DNA of 64,000 nt from JAFGPL01 sp963781805 (GCA_963781805.1 CAWAHF010000004.1:5828001-5892000), one strand, 5' to 3'. Positions 42,053 to 52,497 are shown, counted from the first letter of the stretch. A program made the numbers and translations. Notes: generated from the sequence alone by a model not told the origin.

Positions 42053-43591
42053 TTAATAATATCCGTTTATCTGACCTTTCCAAAATTCATTAAAGTTGTT
42101 ATTTGGTTTTTTGAACAGATAGACCTTGGTATTGTATTCAATCGCTAAACAATTATCAACTTGCCCAATCTCAATCATTTCTTGGAAGAACTCTTTTGTG
42201 TCCTTAAAATTTCCACTATTTATAGCATCCACACCAACAACATAAATAATTTCATCAATGTTATTTTTAAATTCGCGAGGAAGCCAGAATCTAAATGCAT
42301 CACTAAAACTAATTGGTTCCGGCAAACCATATTTTTTACCTATTATACTAATTGCCCCCGCCTGCCCATAGTTAGTACAAAAAATGAAGCATTTATTTTT
42401 ATCTTCTACCATGGTCCATGCTTTATTTGTTTTTTCAGAAATCTCATTCCAGCCAAGCATGTCAGCATTTACCTGAGGTAATTTCCTGTAATTGCCATCT
42501 TCGTCTTTTCTTAATAAGTCGACCCCAGTGATATTGGCAAAGCTATCAAAATAGCCAATCATTTGCTGAGGTTTAAATACAGGTAAATTTAAAGGTAAAA
42601 GCGATACCGACATTATAATTAAAATAAACAATACTGTCGAAAATACATATTTATTAACAACAACCTTGTCAACAAATAATGCACCAACAACGATAAGAAA
42701 AGGGTAAATGCCAGAAGTATAAAAACTTTTGCCTCTTAAAATCAGAAACAGAATTATGACAACAGCAGATATAGATAATAAAAATCGAAAATCTTTTAAC
42801 TGTTTATTTACTAAGAAGAAAATAATTCCTGGTAGAATTACAAAAGTGAAAGGCAATAATAAAATTAACTGCCCGACAATAAACTCAAGCCGATTGACAT
42901 TCGCAAGTTGGCTCTCATTCAGTTCCTTCATGTGATTTATTACCGGAAAATGGTGATACACTTGCCAAATAATATTTGGGGATGAAATAAGTACTGATAT
43001 TACTAATGCCCAATAAAAAAATTTATTTGAAAAGATATTCCTGTGTTTTGTAAATGGTAAAACTAATAAGGCAGAAACAATAAAGAAAACAATGCTATAC
43101 TTATTTAAAAAAGATAATCCAATTGCAATACCTAAGGCTAATAGATAATTTCCTGATTTTGTTTTTACAAATTTGATTATTAAATAAATTGTTAATGTCC
43201 ATAAAAAAATATCAAAAAAATATGGAGTAAAAACTCCATAAATCATAACCAAAAACATAGTTCCAACAATACCAATGGCCGAAATTAGCTGAGAACGAAA
43301 GTTCCCATTCAATTCTTTTGAAATCATAGAAGTTAAATAAACGAGTAATCCACTAAATATTGCTGGGAAAAATCTTATTGAAAAGACAGAATATCCAAAT
43401 ATACTTTTTGAAATAAATGCCATAAATCCTATCAAAGGAGGTGTAGTTGCATATCCAAAATCCAGATGATTACATAAAGAAAAGTAGAGTAACTCATCTC
43501 TGTGGTATTCGAAATTAAAACTCGGCAATAAGTGTAGAACTACATTTATTAATCCAATAAAAGCTATTATTAACTGATGTTTGTATTTCAT
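42053..43591 (-). CDS. Family 39 glycosyltransferase (ArnT/PMT-like membrane protein)
   Basis: A 512-aa membrane protein with about 10-12 hydrophobic helices. It opens with LHLLPSFNFEYHRDELLYFSLCNHLDFGYATTPPLIGFMA, the ArnT/GT39 first loop with a conserved Asp/Glu pair. Such enzymes transfer sugars from polyprenyl carriers to lipid or protein acceptors at the periplasmic side; the substrate is unknown. It lies 115 bp upstream of the DJ-1-like gene in the same direction, with no clear palindrome between. Confidence 0.85.
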   Translation of the reverse strand: MKYKHQLIIAFIGLINVVLHLLPSFNFEYHRDELLYFSLCNHLDFGYATTPPLIGFMAFISKSIFGYSVFSIRFFPAIFSGLLVYLTSMISKELNGNFRSQLISAIGIVGTMFLVMIYGVFTPYFFDIFLWTLTIYLIIKFVKTKSGNYLLALGIAIGLSFLNKYSIVFFIVSALLVLPFTKHRNIFSNKFFYWALVISVLISSPNIIWQVYHHFPVINHMKELNESQLANVNRLEFIVGQLILLLPFTFVILPGIIFFLVNKQLKDFRFLLSISAVVIILFLILRGKSFYTSGIYPFLIVVGALFVDKVVVNKYVFSTVLFILIIMSVSLLPLNLPVFKPQQMIGYFDSFANITGVDLLRKDEDGNYRKLPQVNADMLGWNEISEKTNKAWTMVEDKNKCFIFCTNYGQAGAISIIGKKYGLPEPISFSDAFRFWLPREFKNNIDEIIYVVGVDAINSGNFKDTKEFFQEMIEIGQVDNCLAIEYNTKVYLFKKPNNNFNEFWKGQINGYY

Positions 43592-43619
43592 TTCACTTAT
43601 TTAAATGTTTGAGCTAAAG

Positions 43620-43886
43620 TTAGTTTTTATCAAATAGAAATCCTCCAATTGCACAAAACCATCCACGAAGCAGGTGCAGTGGCAAGAAAAGCTGTATATG
43701 GCAGCGAAAGGAAGTTTGCAGGGAAGGGCTTCCAAACTTAATCTTTTGTAATATTTTGTCTCCATACAACAAATCTAAAAATTCGATTTGTTGCGTTAGG
43801 TTTGTGAACTTGCGATCGTCAGTCATAAAAAAGCCTAACGGTTTTCCGGTAGGAATAGTCTGGTTTTCAAAGCTCAGAATTATCAA
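43620..43886 (-). CDS. Doubtful 88-aa ORF
   Basis: An open frame with a plausible N-terminal part (IPTGKPLGFFMTDDRKFTNLTQQIEFLD) but an odd Cys/Leu-rich end. The opposite strand over 43635-43740 reads a protein-like segment (LHKTIHEAGAVARKAVYGSE), so this may be the debris of another gene. No family match. From 43887 to 44174 no gene or clear repeat is seen apart from a GC-rich GCCGGCC / GGCGC tract. Confidence 0.2.
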   Translation of the reverse strand: MIILSFENQTIPTGKPLGFFMTDDRKFTNLTQQIEFLDLLYGDKILQKIKFGSPSLQTSFRCHIQLFLPLHLLRGWFCAIGGFLFDKN

Positions 43887-44174
43887 GTTATCACGCTGTT
43901 TAGTAAATGTTATGTCGTTTATACCTGCCGGCCAAAGCCTCGGCGCAGGCTGGTTTAGTACTTTCTGCCCTATGTTTTTTTTTGCGTGGGCATAGTTAGT
44001 CTATTGATAGTTTCGTTTCGTTTAACAAAAGGCTCTTATTATGATTTAGTATCGATAAAAACGAGAATATAACTTACTCATTATGATGGAATTATGAATA
44101 TCTATATTATCCAAAATTAAATCCAAATCATTTTAATATAATTTCTAAGGAAGCTTGTAATTACCCCCTCCATT

Positions 44175-45470
44175 TTAGAGAAGAATTTTGCTTTTATTCT
44201 TCAACGGGTATAGCAGGAATACCAGTAACAATAATAATACTCCATATGTAAGTACCTTATAATGATTAAGTATATTTTTCATAAATCCCAGAATGATCAC
44301 TAAATTATAAATAATAACAGAACAAATTAATAGAATAATTTTAACATTAATCTTTTTGTATTTAATAATTTCAATAAAGCAATTGTACATTATATAAACC
44401 ACTGCCGGAATAACAAACAAGAAACCATAAATTTGTTGGTGTGGAAAAATTAATGGTGTAATTAATAGAATATAGCTTATTTCATAAAACGTTTGCATAT
44501 TACTTTTTGATTTGCAAAATGGAGGGGATTTCATTATTCTAACTGTATAAAGAATTAGGATTAAGCGTGTAATATTCAAAATATAAAAAATGGTAGTATA
44601 ATTTAAATTTAGAATATTTCGTTTTAACTGTAAATTATATTTATTTCCCAGAGCATCAGTAAATAAGGATGAAAAAAGGGCCGACAGACCATGAAATCCA
44701 CTTTCATTTATATCAATAATATGTTCTGGATTAAATGGATTAATTGATTTCCACCATTCGATATGCAAAAATATATTATACTCTATTCCAATAAAAAATG
44801 CTGGTATAGCTAATAAAACCAATAAGATAATAATAATATATATGCTGGGTTTAAACATATTACGATATATTAAATATGGAAGTATAATAATGGGCATTAT
44901 TTTAATATTAATTGCAATAGCAATAAGAAGAGCACCAAAAAAGTATTTTTTTTTGTATAGAATTAATTCTAATCCCTCTATAATGGCATAGAGCAAAAAT
45001 ATTGTCATTTGAGCCATATGCAGACAACTCGATATAAATATAAAACAGCTCAAAAAAACACACGCCTGAAAAATTTCTTTTTGCCTGACAGAGAATATAT
45101 TTACATCAATAAAACGCTTATTTATAATTATCCAGATCCTGAACAGAAAGAAAAAACTTAATAGTTTCCATAGTATTATTATAACCACATCATTAACTTT
45201 AGTAAACAAAGAAAGAAATAGTGCAAACAGAGGGCTATAATAATACTTGAAATTATTTAAATGATTATAGAGATAAATATTCTCTTTTCCTTTCAATAAT
45301 TCTCCCGCATCCAGAAAAATCCTAAAATCTCCAAGACGATTATATTCAGCTATTAAATATACTATGATTAAAATGAGAAGGTAACTTATCGGTACAAAAT
45401 TATTTTTTACACACTGATAAGCTATTCTATTTTTTTCACCCATTGTATAATTCTTTAACATTAGTTTCAT
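44175..45470 (-). CDS. GT87/DUF2029-type mannosyltransferase-like membrane protein
   Basis: A 431-aa membrane protein with about 10 helices, strongly AT-rich. The signature LGDFRIFLDAGELLKGKENIYLYNHLNNFKYYYSPLFALFLSLF resembles the DUF2029/GT87 first loop (D-x-x-x-x-Y...Y-x-P). Family members are polyprenyl-phosphate-dependent mannosyltransferases, mostly in actinobacteria; the substrate here is unknown. It is followed at its start side (45501 on) by two attC-like palindromes. Confidence 0.75.
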   Translation of the reverse strand: MKLMLKNYTMGEKNRIAYQCVKNNFVPISYLLILIIVYLIAEYNRLGDFRIFLDAGELLKGKENIYLYNHLNNFKYYYSPLFALFLSLFTKVNDVVIIILWKLLSFFFLFRIWIIINKRFIDVNIFSVRQKEIFQACVFLSCFIFISSCLHMAQMTIFLLYAIIEGLELILYKKKYFFGALLIAIAINIKIMPIIILPYLIYRNMFKPSIYIIIILLVLLAIPAFFIGIEYNIFLHIEWWKSINPFNPEHIIDINESGFHGLSALFSSLFTDALGNKYNLQLKRNILNLNYTTIFYILNITRLILILYTVRIMKSPPFCKSKSNMQTFYEISYILLITPLIFPHQQIYGFLFVIPAVVYIMYNCFIEIIKYKKINVKIILLICSVIIYNLVIILGFMKNILNHYKVLTYGVLLLLLVFLLYPLKNKSKILL

Positions 45471-45500
45471 TTATATATGTCTCCATAGTGCATGAAATTC

Positions 45501-45597
45501 TAACTAACGTTTTAATTAAACGATTATTTATCAGTTATTTACAAATTTAGTTTTTAGCACTTAATTTTCTAATTATCAAATCCAAAACGTTAGCCAT
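45501..45597. repeat. attC-like palindrome, site K
   Basis: Perfect 10-bp outer inverted repeat CTAACGTTTT (45504-45513) / AAAACGTTAG (45584-45593) around an AT-rich interior. The boxes CTAAC and GTTAG have the same AAC/GTT orientation as the other sites. It lies 30 bp upstream of the GT87-like start. Confidence 0.55.
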
Positions 45598-45630
45598 CAG
45601 TAATCAGTCTCTCCGAGTCAGGGAGGAATT

Positions 45631-45765
45631 ATGCATAACGTTTTACAATATAACGGTTGGGTTTTCGGAGCGCGTCTTTATCCACCGAGGAAAAAGTTAA
45701 TTTGTAAACCAAACGCACGCAAACCACTGAACCACAACTGTTTTATATTGTGTGTTGTGCCGTCG
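45631..45765. repeat. attC-like palindrome, site H (family 2)
   Basis: Nearly the same as site G: AACGTTTTACAATATAACGG on the left, interior GGTTTTCGGAGCGCGTC and GCAAACCACTGAACC, right end ACTGTTTTATATTGTGTG. Right core GTTGTGCCGTCG (45754-45765) is partly complementary to TGACGCACAA (47731-47740) at the far end of the unit. An ORF-less group II intron starts right after it. Confidence 0.7.
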
Positions 45766-46674
45766 GTGTGTCATGCGATGAATCAGGGCACTTTCAAATT
45801 TAATAATCTTTCTGAAAACCAGGAAGAAAGTTCTTTGAAATTGATTCATCATAACTTTAGATGAGATGAGAGACATCATATTTATATAGTTGTTTTGTCG
45901 GAAACGAGCTGATTCCAAAATCAATTGGTAAATCAGAGGTCTCACAAGAGATTAAACGACAATCCCTATTTTGATGGTTGGCCTCTCGGATACGCTTTAC
46001 TGGAAGCGTTTCCAACCGGAACAAAGTGGAGCTCATGACCGAAGGGAATAATCCACCCAGCGGTGCTTTCCTATCAAGGGCAAGGTACTGAACGGACAGC
46101 GCTAAAAGGCAGAAAGTCATTATTGACGAAAATCTGTCAGGAGCGAACACAGGAGTTGAACGAAAGTGAACCGACCGATGACGTGTCGAAAATAACCTTT
46201 ACGAGACTGAAAACCGTGTGTGGGACGGTCACACGGGATAAGAACAGAGAATACCAGATTATCGGCTGTTCCGGTCTCCGGCATTAAGGCGGCAAGAACT
46301 ATGTTTTGGCTCATTTAAGGAACAGGAGAACCTATCCATTGGTGTCAAGAGAGAATGCCGAAAACCTGTAAGGCAAGGCAGAGAGTATCAATACAATGGA
46401 ATAGGGGCGGATTAACCCGTAGTAGCGGTTTGTGCCAAATAAAGGCTTTGGAAACTTAGTCACAGCGAAGGGGTTAACGTAGTCAGGCATATTTGTCAAC
46501 CTTGAAATTCAAGGGATGAGTTAATCTTCCTGCCGAAACCTTAACTGGTTTCACGACTGCGAGGAGCCGTGTGAAGGGAGCCTTTTACGCACGGTTCTGT
46601 GCCTGCGCACCGGAGCGCTTCAGCACACAGGTGAGAGAGGTTTAGGGGTGAGATTCCCCTTTACCTACTCGGCT
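45766..46674 (+). mobile_element. ORF-less group II intron, copy 2
   Basis: Near-identical to the intron at 3199-4072: same 5' end GTGTGTC, same order of RNA domains, 34-nt domain V at 46564-46597 (GAGCCGTGTG ... ACGGTTC), and domain VI ending near CTACTCGGC. It carries about 30 extra bases between domains V and VI (hairpin-like, TGCGCACCGGAGCGC). Antisense to the neighbouring genes, starting immediately after palindrome H and ending 2-3 bp from the stop of the VOC gene, as copy 1 does beside site A. Confidence 0.8.
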
Positions 46675-46675
46675 T

Positions 46676-47077
46676 TTATTTTTCAGAATGAAGTCCAATT
46701 TTATTTCCTTCAGTATCCAATATTATAGCTATGAATCCTGCATTAATATGAATCTTCGGTGAAAGTATTTTGCCTCCTGCTTTTTCTACTTTATCAAGAA
46801 CTTTTTGAATTTCGGGATAAGCATTGATGTAGACCACTGTGCCATTGCTTGAAGGACTGTTTCTTTCAGATTTTGATAACACGCCAGTTACCCGTCCTGA
46901 TGTTGCTTGAACAACATTTGGGTCGAACGGAAAGAAAACTGCTTCATCTGTTCCGTCAGTTCGCTTTACCATTTCAATGTCCAGAATGGTCTCATAAAAT
47001 GTTTTTGCTCTATCAATGTCTGATACTGGAATTTCAAACCAAGTAAGCACATTGGTTTGCTTGTCAATTTTTTTCAT
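46676..47077 (-). CDS. VOC-family (glyoxalase-like) protein
   Basis: A 133-aa protein with the vicinal-oxygen-chelate fold: VLTWFEIPVSDIDRAKTFYETIL at the N-terminus, metal-site-like strands, and INAGFIAIILDTEGNKIGLHSE at the C-terminus. Members act in glyoxalase, dioxygenase or resistance reactions, and some do not bind metal. Substrate unknown. The stop codon is within 3 bp of the antisense intron. A Crp-family gene lies 68 bp upstream. Confidence 0.87.
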   Translation of the reverse strand: MKKIDKQTNVLTWFEIPVSDIDRAKTFYETILDIEMVKRTDGTDEAVFFPFDPNVVQATSGRVTGVLSKSERNSPSSNGTVVYINAYPEIQKVLDKVEKAGGKILSPKIHINAGFIAIILDTEGNKIGLHSEK

Positions 47078-47144
47078 ATCTGATAATTTTTAGCAAAGTT
47101 AGATAAGCTTTTTGAAAGGAACCTGAGAAAAATGTCACATAATT

Positions 47145-47708
47145 TTATCTTCGTTTTCGAATCCTGCTTAATGTTTCTCGTGTTACACCGAGAAAGGTAG
47201 CCAATTGTGAAAGGGAAACTCTCTGTATAAGTTCAGGATAATTCTTTTCGATATATTCATATCTTTCTTGAGAAGAATAAAGTTTGTAAATTTTTGAAAA
47301 CTCTTCCTGTTTAGTTGCAAATAGACGAATACAATTACGCCCCAAAGTTTCTATTTCAATGGATTGTTCAGATATTTGAAAAAGTCTTTCCTTGTCAAAA
47401 ACTATTGTCTTCAATGGTTCACAGGCTATAATATTAAATTCAGATTTTTGTCCATTCGCAAAGCTGCTAATGTTTGTCGCAATTTCATTTTCAAAGAAAA
47501 AACCTGTGTTTTTCACAACTCCGTCAATTTCGTAATAGTTTTTACAGAAACCTATATCAATGTAAAAAAGTGAATTACAAACTTGTCCTTCCTTTAAGAG
47601 CAATTCATTTTTCTTAAACTCTCGCTTTGTCAATGCGGGTTGTAACAAGTCCCAACTCTCGTCAGAAAAATTCGTCAGTGAATGAATGAATTTTAAAAGG
47701 TTGTTCAT
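47145..47708 (-). CDS. Crp/Fnr-family transcriptional regulator
   Basis: A 187-aa regulator from ATG 47708; the upstream ATG at 47738 would add 10 residues that overlap palindrome L. The N-terminal cyclic-nucleotide-binding fold is at about 20-120 (LLLKEGQVCNSLFYIDIGFCKNYYE). The C-terminal helix-turn-helix RVSLSQLATFLGVTRETLSRIRKR is typical of Bacteroidota Crp proteins. It probably controls the adjacent VOC gene, and is the distal gene of that unit. The effector is unknown. Confidence 0.85.
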   Translation of the reverse strand: MNNLLKFIHSLTNFSDESWDLLQPALTKREFKKNELLLKEGQVCNSLFYIDIGFCKNYYEIDGVVKNTGFFFENEIATNISSFANGQKSEFNIIACEPLKTIVFDKERLFQISEQSIEIETLGRNCIRLFATKQEEFSKIYKLYSSQERYEYIEKNYPELIQRVSLSQLATFLGVTRETLSRIRKRR

Positions 47709-47737
47709 TATTTCTAAGTGTTCAGCAAAATGACGCA

Positions 47738-47868
47738 CAATGTTAATAATATGAGTAGTAGCAAATTTCGAAACTCATACTTATCAAATTGCAGAAAAGT
47801 TTATTTGAAATACTACTGCTCAAATTACTACGTGTCCCCGCCATTACTTATATGCCGTGTGTTTGTGC
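47738..47868. repeat. attC-like palindrome, site L (family 1, divergent)
   Basis: Left arm AATATGAGTAGTAGC pairs with the inverted right arm GCCATTACTTATATGC; inner block AATTACTACGTGTCCCCG resembles site D. It is the last palindrome of the second array. From 47869 to 48291 there is no supported gene, only short low-quality frames. Confidence 0.5.
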
Positions 47869-48291
47869 TTATTTATTAAATACAATATCCAGCAATTCAT
47901 CCTGAAAATCGCTATTATATAATTCAGTCAAATCAGTATCAAGGAAAGTCCCCAAATTGGTTGTTTTCCTTTCCTATTAATTCCTGATGAAAAAACATTA
48001 CAGAAAGGAGAATAAAAAATTTAGCCATCGAATTTCTTATATTGCTTTGATTTGTTTTTATTTTAACGACAAAATTTTTTCTCAATGGCTGCAAATGTCT
48101 CGTCCTGGTTTTAGTTGACACTTTTTAGGTTAATAATTCTTGTTTAAAGCTATTATTTAATATGAAGCTTGAACCTCGTAACGAACCCCAACGTGCTAAA
48201 CAGATACCAAAAGTCAAACAGTTTTTAAGGTTTTATGAGGTATATTCCCTCAAGAGTATTAAAGAAAATTATAACATATAAGTGAATCAAT

Positions 48292-51200
48292 TCATCCGGT
48301 TTTCTCGTAATCCAATGCAAATTCTGAAGGAGTCTTTCCAAAATGATCATGAAAACATTTTGAAAAATAGGATGGTGCGGAAAATCCTGTTTCAAAAGAA
48401 ATTTCAGAAAAATTTAGATGGCCTTCTACGATCATTTGTGCAGCTTTTTTTAATCTTATGGTTCTTATGAATTCTACAATGGATAATCCACTGATTGCTT
48501 TAATTTTTCTATACGTTTGGACTTTGCTTAATGACACACAATGTGCTAATTGATCAACACTTAAGTCAGAATTAGTAAGATTCTCTTCGATAAAATTCAT
48601 GACTTTTTGCATGAATTCTTCATCAAGTCTAGTTGTCAATGAACCTTCGGGGATTAATGCTGTTTCTTTCAGATATCGTAAATATATAGCCTGTTTAAAG
48701 CTAATAAGCCTCAAAATTTGTGCTTTAAGATGGTCGATATTAAATGGTTTAATCATATATACATCGGCTCCCATTTCCAATCCTTCAATTTGATCTTCTA
48801 TTGTTGCTTTGGCAGATAGAATTAAAATAGGTATATGTGATGTGATTACCTGGTTTTTTAATTTTCTGCATAATTCCAAGCCTGATATGACAGGAATCAT
48901 TACATCCATTATAATTAAATCAGGAATTATTTCATTCGCTATATTCAATCCTTCTTCGCCATTTTGGGCAGATGAAATTTTAAATTCGGATGAAAACTCA
49001 TCAATAATATAATTGCGAATATCTTCTTCATCTTCAATTATCAGCAACCGATAATGAAACATTGGTTTTGGTATTTGACTTTTGGTTTCCTGATTTACAA
49101 TAACATCTTTAGTCTTTTTATCTGCAGTTGCATATTTTAACTCCATAGAACTGACAAATTCATCTTGAATAACTGGGATAAATATATCAAAACATGTTTC
49201 AAGATTTGGTTCACTTTTAACCTCAACTTTCCCGTTATGCAGTTCAATAAAACTTTTAACAAGAGCAAGTCCTATGCCGGTACCTTCAATATTCCTGTTT
49301 TGAACATTACTGACCTGGTAATATCTGTCAAATATTTTGCTTAAATTTTCATTATCAATGCCTTCGCCTGTATTAATTACAGACAGTTTAACAAACTCTC
49401 TTTCTGCTTCCCTGCTTTTAGTAATATTTACCATTATCGTACCATTTTCGGGAGTATATTTAAAGGCATTTGATAATAAATTAAATATTACTTTCTCAAT
49501 CATTCCTTTGTCTAATGGAATTTCCATTTGTTCAAATGAACAATTGATTTTGAAATCGTAGTTCATAGAATCTGCCAGATTGTTAAAGAGTTGACATAAT
49601 TCATTTACTAGTGTAACGATCTCATATAACTGAAAGTCAGGTTTTAATAATTTTTGCTCAATTTTACCAAAATCCATTAACTCATTGGTTAACTTGAGTA
49701 AACGATTGCTGCTTTTCAGTATTAGATTAATCTTATCCTTGTTTTTATTTGAAATATCTTCTTCTTTAAATAGTTTTTCAAGAGGATTAATTATCAGACT
49801 AAGCGGTGTTCGAAATTCATGAGAAATATTGGAGAAAAATTCGCTTTTCATTTTATCCAGTTCCTGCAGTTTTTTTCTTTCAAAACGTTCCTTTTCTATA
49901 ATTGATTTTTGATGGATTTTTTGGATTAATAATCTTCGGTAGGTTAAAAGGAAAATAAGACCGAAAATAAAATATATGACATAAGCAGTTTTGGTTAACC
50001 AAAATGGGGGTAAATAAATAATTTTTAGGTTCCTGATACTGTTTTTTCCGGCGGAATTTACTGCCATAATGCTTGAGGCATATTCTCCATGACTCATGTT
50101 TGGAAGGGTCAGGTTTCTTTGACCGGATTTTAACAGAACCCATTCGTTGTTGTTTCCAATTCTATATTTATATGATACTTGCTCAGGACTAAAATAATCA
50201 ATAGCAGCAAATTCAATACTAAGTGTATGATTATATGGCACATTGATGGTTTTGCATTCATTAATATTTGCTTGAATAATACAGGTTCCCTTGTATTTTT
50301 CCATTGGCATAACGGTTTCATTATCAATTTTAATATCTGTAAAATAAAGGGGGGAGATGTAGTTATTAATTTTAATGGAATCAGGATTTATAATGACCAA
50401 AGATTCGTTTGTTGAAAAAACCAATCCATCGTCAGTGAGGGTCCCTGAATTTTTAATATACTGATTGAACTTATCTTTATCTGTATATAAATAATTTGAT
50501 ATGGTGAAATCCTTCATTTGAATTTTAGAAATGCCGTATGAAGTTGATATCCAAATATTAAAATTTTTATCTTCAACAATATTGTTTATATTATCTGAAG
50601 AGAGTCCATTTTTAATAGTTATTATTTTAAAGCTGTCTGTTTTTAAATCCCAGTAACAAATACCTGAATGGGTTCCAATCCAGACTCCATTACTTTTGTC
50701 CTTATAAATAGGTCCAATATTATTGGAAGGCAGCTTATTATTAATAGCCATTTGTTTGCAGGAAAATTTGTTTTTTGAAATTTCGTCAACTTGAATAATT
50801 CCAGCTCCAAGCGTTCCAATCCAGTATTTATTTTTATTTAATTCTAGTATTGAAACCACTGGTGAAATAGGGAAATCAATTCCATCCTGAAACCTTTCTG
50901 AAAATATGCGGATAGTTTTGCTATCTGATAATAAACCATTTGCAGCCTCACCAATTGGGGATTCAGACCTTAGCTCAACAACAAATAAAAATCCCCATCC
51001 TCCAACCCATAATCGACCTGAACTGTCTTCGCAGAATGTTGTAATATATGAATTTACAACGCTGTATTTTGTTACAAGTGTGTTGGCATCAACGGGTTTT
51101 ACCTTTGTATTTAAACTGCCATCAAGTAAATCCAACGCATATTTGGAGGGTACAACATACAAACCTATTCTTCGATAAACAATCCATAAGTTGCCCTTTT

Positions 51201-52497
51201 TATCCTGGTAACAAAAGTTGATATCATTATTTTGTAGTTGAAGCCCCTTTGTTGTTTTGTCGGTATATTGGGTATGCTTATGACTTATTGCATCAAACAA
51301 ATAAATTCCACCTCCGTTAGTGGTAATCCATAATTTGTTCTTGTCGGTGGATTGATTTGACGAGAGTATTTCCTCGGTAACCAGATCGCCCTTTTGCTTT
51401 ACAAAATTATAAGATCTTAGGTTCTTCTTTTGAAAATATACTTTTGATAAAGCGGGTTGGTTTTGACATAACCAAACAATCCCTGCATTATCAATATAAA
51501 TTTGATTGATAAAATCAGATTTTAAATTTTCCTGCTGTCTCTGATTATTTCGGTAATTTTCAAATGATAATGTTCCTGATTTACTTCTCTCAAAAATGTA
51601 CAGTCCATTTCCAAATGTAGCTACCCACAAATAGTTATTATTGTCAATAAACGCTGACATGATCCGCTTATCACCAACAATTTTGTTAACATCATTGATG
51701 AACGTATCGTTTCCCAGTTCGTGTTTAGAAGGATCAACTAAAAAGATACCTCCATCCCAACTACTGGCAAGAAGACTGTTATTATATCTGGAAATTCCCC
51801 GTATCGAGTTTTGCGAAAGAGAATTAATATATTGAAAAACAAGTTTTTCTTGATTCAATTCGTATAAGGCACCGTTGGTTCCAACCCATAATGAAGAGTT
51901 CCCTGGTAAATAAAATAAGGTATTAATGATATTATCCTGAGGAGTCCTAAGATGCAATGAATCTGGCAACAACAACTGCGTTGGAATCAAATCACCTGCA
52001 GTAAATTTTTCTGGTTTTCTTAAGAGCAATAAACCAATATCAGAAGCTACCCAAATTTTGTCCTCTAATAACAATATTTGATAAATCCTACAATTAGAAT
52101 TTAGGTTTAACCTTAGAGGATAAAGTCTTTCAAAATGAGTATTATAATAATAAATTCCGTCCTGTGTTCCTATTAAAAAATTATTATCCGAATCCTCTGT
52201 TATACAATAGGTTTCCGGGTTAATGAAATCTTTAAGCAGGTTATTGATATTTCTAAAACTATACCCATCGAAACGAAACAAACCATTATCAGAACAAATC
52301 CACAAGAATCCTTTCGAATCCTTATAAACACTATACACCCAGGATGTTGTCAGCCCGTCTTTATAAGAATAGTCATCAATCTTTATATTATTATCTGATG
52401 CAAATATCAGGTTACTTTGATTGAAAATCAATGCGAATAAAACTATTATTAGTTTGCATTTCATTTGAAATGACCCCTTTAGTGTCAAATATTTCAT
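48292..52497 (-). CDS. Hybrid two-component sensor/AraC regulator (HTCS)
   Basis: A 1401-aa one-protein signalling system. Order: signal peptide, periplasmic two-component-regulator propeller repeats (SKGFLWICSDNGLFRFDG-type motifs to about residue 740), Y_Y_Y domain, membrane helix (about 840-865), histidine kinase with phospho-acceptor His893 in SNISHEFRTPL, ATPase with N-box NLLSNAFKYTP and GTGIGLALV, receiver domain with Asp1198 in IIMDVMIPV, and a C-terminal AraC HTH (about 1300-1398). These sensors bind oligosaccharides and activate their PUL. It is located beside the susC/susD operon and probably controls it. Confidence 0.95.
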   Translation of the reverse strand: MKYLTLKGSFQMKCKLIIVLFALIFNQSNLIFASDNNIKIDDYSYKDGLTTSWVYSVYKDSKGFLWICSDNGLFRFDGYSFRNINNLLKDFINPETYCITEDSDNNFLIGTQDGIYYYNTHFERLYPLRLNLNSNCRIYQILLLEDKIWVASDIGLLLLRKPEKFTAGDLIPTQLLLPDSLHLRTPQDNIINTLFYLPGNSSLWVGTNGALYELNQEKLVFQYINSLSQNSIRGISRYNNSLLASSWDGGIFLVDPSKHELGNDTFINDVNKIVGDKRIMSAFIDNNNYLWVATFGNGLYIFERSKSGTLSFENYRNNQRQQENLKSDFINQIYIDNAGIVWLCQNQPALSKVYFQKKNLRSYNFVKQKGDLVTEEILSSNQSTDKNKLWITTNGGGIYLFDAISHKHTQYTDKTTKGLQLQNNDINFCYQDKKGNLWIVYRRIGLYVVPSKYALDLLDGSLNTKVKPVDANTLVTKYSVVNSYITTFCEDSSGRLWVGGWGFLFVVELRSESPIGEAANGLLSDSKTIRIFSERFQDGIDFPISPVVSILELNKNKYWIGTLGAGIIQVDEISKNKFSCKQMAINNKLPSNNIGPIYKDKSNGVWIGTHSGICYWDLKTDSFKIITIKNGLSSDNINNIVEDKNFNIWISTSYGISKIQMKDFTISNYLYTDKDKFNQYIKNSGTLTDDGLVFSTNESLVIINPDSIKINNYISPLYFTDIKIDNETVMPMEKYKGTCIIQANINECKTINVPYNHTLSIEFAAIDYFSPEQVSYKYRIGNNNEWVLLKSGQRNLTLPNMSHGEYASSIMAVNSAGKNSIRNLKIIYLPPFWLTKTAYVIYFIFGLIFLLTYRRLLIQKIHQKSIIEKERFERKKLQELDKMKSEFFSNISHEFRTPLSLIINPLEKLFKEEDISNKNKDKINLILKSSNRLLKLTNELMDFGKIEQKLLKPDFQLYEIVTLVNELCQLFNNLADSMNYDFKINCSFEQMEIPLDKGMIEKVIFNLLSNAFKYTPENGTIMVNITKSREAEREFVKLSVINTGEGIDNENLSKIFDRYYQVSNVQNRNIEGTGIGLALVKSFIELHNGKVEVKSEPNLETCFDIFIPVIQDEFVSSMELKYATADKKTKDVIVNQETKSQIPKPMFHYRLLIIEDEEDIRNYIIDEFSSEFKISSAQNGEEGLNIANEIIPDLIIMDVMIPVISGLELCRKLKNQVITSHIPILILSAKATIEDQIEGLEMGADVYMIKPFNIDHLKAQILRLISFKQAIYLRYLKETALIPEGSLTTRLDEEFMQKVMNFIEENLTNSDLSVDQLAHCVSLSKVQTYRKIKAISGLSIVEFIRTIRLKKAAQMIVEGHLNFSEISFETGFSAPSYFSKCFHDHFGKTPSEFALDYEKTG

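Noticed and set aside
47939..48121. 60-aa ORF between the Crp gene and the HTCS
   Set aside because: No family, no ribosome site, unusual composition, no neighbour relation.
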